Assembly (NCBI GenBank): GCA_006538405.1 | Contig: BJKQ01000015.1 | Location: forward strand, 744,001 to 808,000 | Source of the DNA: Hansfordia pulvinata | Lineage: Eukaryota > Ascomycota > Sordariomycetes > Xylariales | DNA length: 64,000 nucleotides | Direction of reading: 5' to 3' | Shown here: positions 61,550 through 64,000 of the stretch, piece by piece | How positions within the stretch are numbered: the first letter of the stretch is position 1 | Layout: every line of letters begins with the position of its first letter | Translations under genes and position numbers: made by a program | Notes under the pieces: generated by a model | The model's database searches: none | The model's input: only the letters and a program-made list of their open reading frames with translations | Told to the model about the DNA's origin: nothing

Positions 61550-64000
61550 ATGTCGCTGTCCATCTCGCAGCTCACCTTCGAGCACCACCGCGCGGCCCTG
61601 GGCATCGCCGAGGCCCGGCCGCGCATCTCGTGGCGCTTCGAGGGCGACGCCCCGGCCTGGGAGCAGGCCTCGTACGACCTCGAGATTGCGCGCGGCGGGC
61701 CCCTCTCCGGCAACAGCAACAACAACAACAACAACAATGCCACCTTCTCCAAGGAGGCGGCCGTGGTCAACAGCTACCTCGCCGTCAACTCGTCCGCCTC
61801 GCTTTACAACCCCTGGCCCCCCGGCGAGCCGCCGCTGGGCCCGACGGAGCGGGCGGAGGTCCGCGCGCGCGCCCACGGCGGCGGGGCCGGCCCGTCGACG
61901 CCGTGGTCCGACTGGGTCGCCGTCGAGACGGGGCTGGCGACCGATGACGGGGCAGCAGGAGGAGGGGGAGGGGGAGAAGGGCAACAAGGCTGGGGCGCGG
62001 ACGTGCTGACCATCGCGGCGGACCGGGACACCGAGGTCGACGGGCCCAAGCGGCCGGTGCACTTCCGCAAGGAGTTCGCCATCGAGGGGGGGCCAAGGAC
62101 ATTGCGCGCGCCCGCCTGTACGTCACGGCGCTGGGGCTGTACGAGGCCGAGATCAACGGGGTGCGCGTGGGCGACCACGTGCTGGCGCCGGGTTGGCAGT
62201 CGTACGGGTTCCGGCACGTGTACGACACGCACGACGTGACGGAGCTGCTGCGGTCGTCGTCGTCGTCGTCGTCGTCACCAGGAAAAGGTCGGGAGGCGGG
62301 CGGCGGCGGCGGAAAGAACAACAACGCCCTGGGCATCGTCGTCGGCGAAGGGTGGTACAGCGGCATGCTGGGCTTCGACGGCGGCCAGCGCAACACGTGG
62401 GGGGACACGCTGGGCGTCGTGGCGCTGCTCGCCGTCGACCTGCGCAACGGCACGCGCCTGCGCATCCCGACCGACCTGTCGTGGCGCGCCGGCCTCGGCC
62501 CCGTCCTGACCTCGGAGATCTACAACGGCGAGAAGTACGACGCCCGCCTCGAGGCCGGCATCGCGGGGTGGTCCGAGCCGGGCTTCTTCGACTCCGGCTC
62601 CGACTCGGACTCTCCCGACTCGTCGGAGAGTAGTAGTAGCAGCAGCAGCAAGGACGACAGCTGGCTCGCCGTCAAGGCCATCGACGGCCCCAAGGGCGCC
62701 CTGACCCCGCCCGACGCGCCGCCCGTCCGCCGGCTGCACGAGCTCAAGCCGCGGGACGTGTGGACGTCGCCGTCGGGCAAGACGCTCGTCGACTTTGGCC
62801 AGAACTCGGTCGGCTGGCTGCGCGTGCGCGTCGCGGGGGGCAGCAGCGCGGCCGAGGCCGGGCACAACATCACGCTGCGCCACGCCGAGGTCCTCCAGGA
62901 CGACGGCGAGCTGGCCCTCAAGCCGCTGCGCAACGCCACGCAGGAGGACGTCGTGACGCTGCACGGCGGCGGGGCGCCGCTCCAGTGGGAGCCGCGCTTC
63001 ACGTACCACGGGTACCGCTACGCGCAGGTGGACGGGTGGCCGGAGGGCGCGGCCCTCGACCTGACGGCCGTCGTCGTCCACAGCGACATGGAGGAGACGG
63101 GCGCCTTCGCCTGCTCGCACGACCTGCTCAACCGCTTCCACGCCAACGTCGTCTGGTCCATGCGCGGCAACTTCGTGTCCGTGCCCACCGACTGCCCCAG
63201 CGCGACGAGCGCCTCGGCTGGACCGGCGACGCCCACATCTTCGGCCCGGCCTCCAACTTCCTCTACGGCGCCGCCGGCTTCTGGCGCGGCTGGCACCGCG
63301 ACGTCTGGTCCGAGATGCGCCTCGCCGCGCCCCCGCAGTACCCCATGGCCCCGCCCTTCTTCGTCCCCAACCTGCCCGGCTTCGGCAGCGGCTTCGGCGT
63401 CGACGGCGTCGCGCCCGCCGCCGTCTGGGGCGACGTCGCCGTCGGCGGGCCCTGGACCCTGTGGCGCGCCACCGGCGACCGCGGCCTGCTGGCCGAGCAG
63501 TACCCCCAGGCCAAGGCCTGGATCGAGCAGGGCGTCACCCGCGACCCGGAAACGGGCCTCTGGGACCGCTCCGTCTCCCAGCTCGGCGACTGGCTCGACC
63601 CCAAGTCCCCGCCCGACAACCCCGGCGCCTCCCAGACCTCCGGCACCCTCGTCGCCGACGCCTACCTCGTCGGCATGACCGGCCAGCTGGCCGCCATGGC
63701 GCGCGCCCTGGGCGAAGACGACAACGACAACGACCACGACAACAACGGCGGGGAGGACGCGGACGCGGATCGCTTCCAGGCCCAGCGCGACGAGCTGGCC
63801 GCCCGCTTCCGCGAGGCCTGGATCTCCGACTCCTCCCGGCTGGCCAACCGCACCCAGACCGCCTACGCCCTGGCCGTCTACTACGACTTGTTCGCCGACG
63901 ACGCCTCCCTCGCCGCGGGCGGCCGCACGCTGCGCGACCTGGTCGCCGAGAACGACCACCTGGTCGGCACCGGCTTCGCCGGCACGTACCAGCTGGGCTT
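61550..64000 (+). CDS. Alpha-L-rhamnosidase, GH78 (bacterial-type), 3' truncated by window, two frame breaks
   Basis: The gene starts at 61550 (MSLSISQLTFEHHRAALGIAEARPRISW, the usual N-terminal beta-domain of Bac_rhamnosid proteins) and runs off the window. After ARARLYVTALGLYEAEINGVRVGD, a characteristic rhamnosidase segment, come GEGWYSGMLGFDGGQRNTWGD, VDFGQNSVGWLRVRV and FTYHGYRYAQVDGWP. The catalytic motif is DCPQRDERLGWTGDAHIFGPAS, with the acidic residues of the (alpha/alpha)6 barrel. It lacks an obvious signal peptide, so cleavage of rhamnosides inside the cell is likely. Frame breaks fall at a G7 run (62086-62092) and a C4 run (63194-63197); one added base at each gives a continuous frame. 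Asn, Ser and Gly low-complexity insertions are present. Confidence 0.88.

Overview
The window reads as a nuclear contig of a filamentous ascomycete (Pezizomycotina, most likely Sordariomycetes). The evidence is short GT-AG introns (54-212 bp), GC-rich coding sequence, two Zn2Cys6 regulators, fungal-type permeases, a 2EXR-domain protein, a fungal mitoribosomal protein and an Rtt109 histone acetyltransferase. A sharply bounded AT-rich island of about 5 kb is almost free of CpA/TpG, which is the mark of repeat-induced point mutation (RIP). I saw no bacterial-type signals, CRISPR, rRNA or convincing tRNA.

Layout. 1-7.4 kb is gene-poor, with microsatellites and a decayed coiled-coil relic. 7.4-19.3 kb holds three orphan predicted secreted proteins around the RIP'd island (12.5-17.6 kb); the island contains three arrays of a roughly 173-186 bp unit with imperfect hairpins. 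19.6-33.6 kb is the main metabolic block: an anion:cation-symporter (Dal5/Tna1-like) MFS permease, a Zn2Cys6 activator, a second permease of that family, a divergently transcribed PdxA-like dehydrogenase, and a POT-family peptide transporter. 33.6-39.9 kb is gene-poor and contains a Tc1/mariner transposase relic. 39.9-44.9 kb is housekeeping: mitochondrial large-subunit protein mL57 (Mrpl15), RTT109 and a D-2-hydroxyacid dehydrogenase. 48.1-56.5 kb carries a single-pass cell-surface protein, a GST-like protein, a 2EXR protein and a second Zn2Cys6 regulator. 56.5-61.5 kb is gene-poor with an F-box-like relic and a 26-bp perfect palindrome. A GH78 alpha-L-rhamnosidase runs off the right edge.

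How genes may work together. The two permeases, the C6 activator and the PdxA-like enzyme form a plausible small catabolic cluster for a sugar-acid-like compound. This is inferred from family knowledge and synteny only.

Quality warning. Six otherwise good genes contain seven reading-frame breaks. Every one is repaired by restoring a single base, always at a run of G or C. One of these genes is the mitoribosomal protein. I read these as sequence errors rather than pseudogenes; coordinates below span the breaks.
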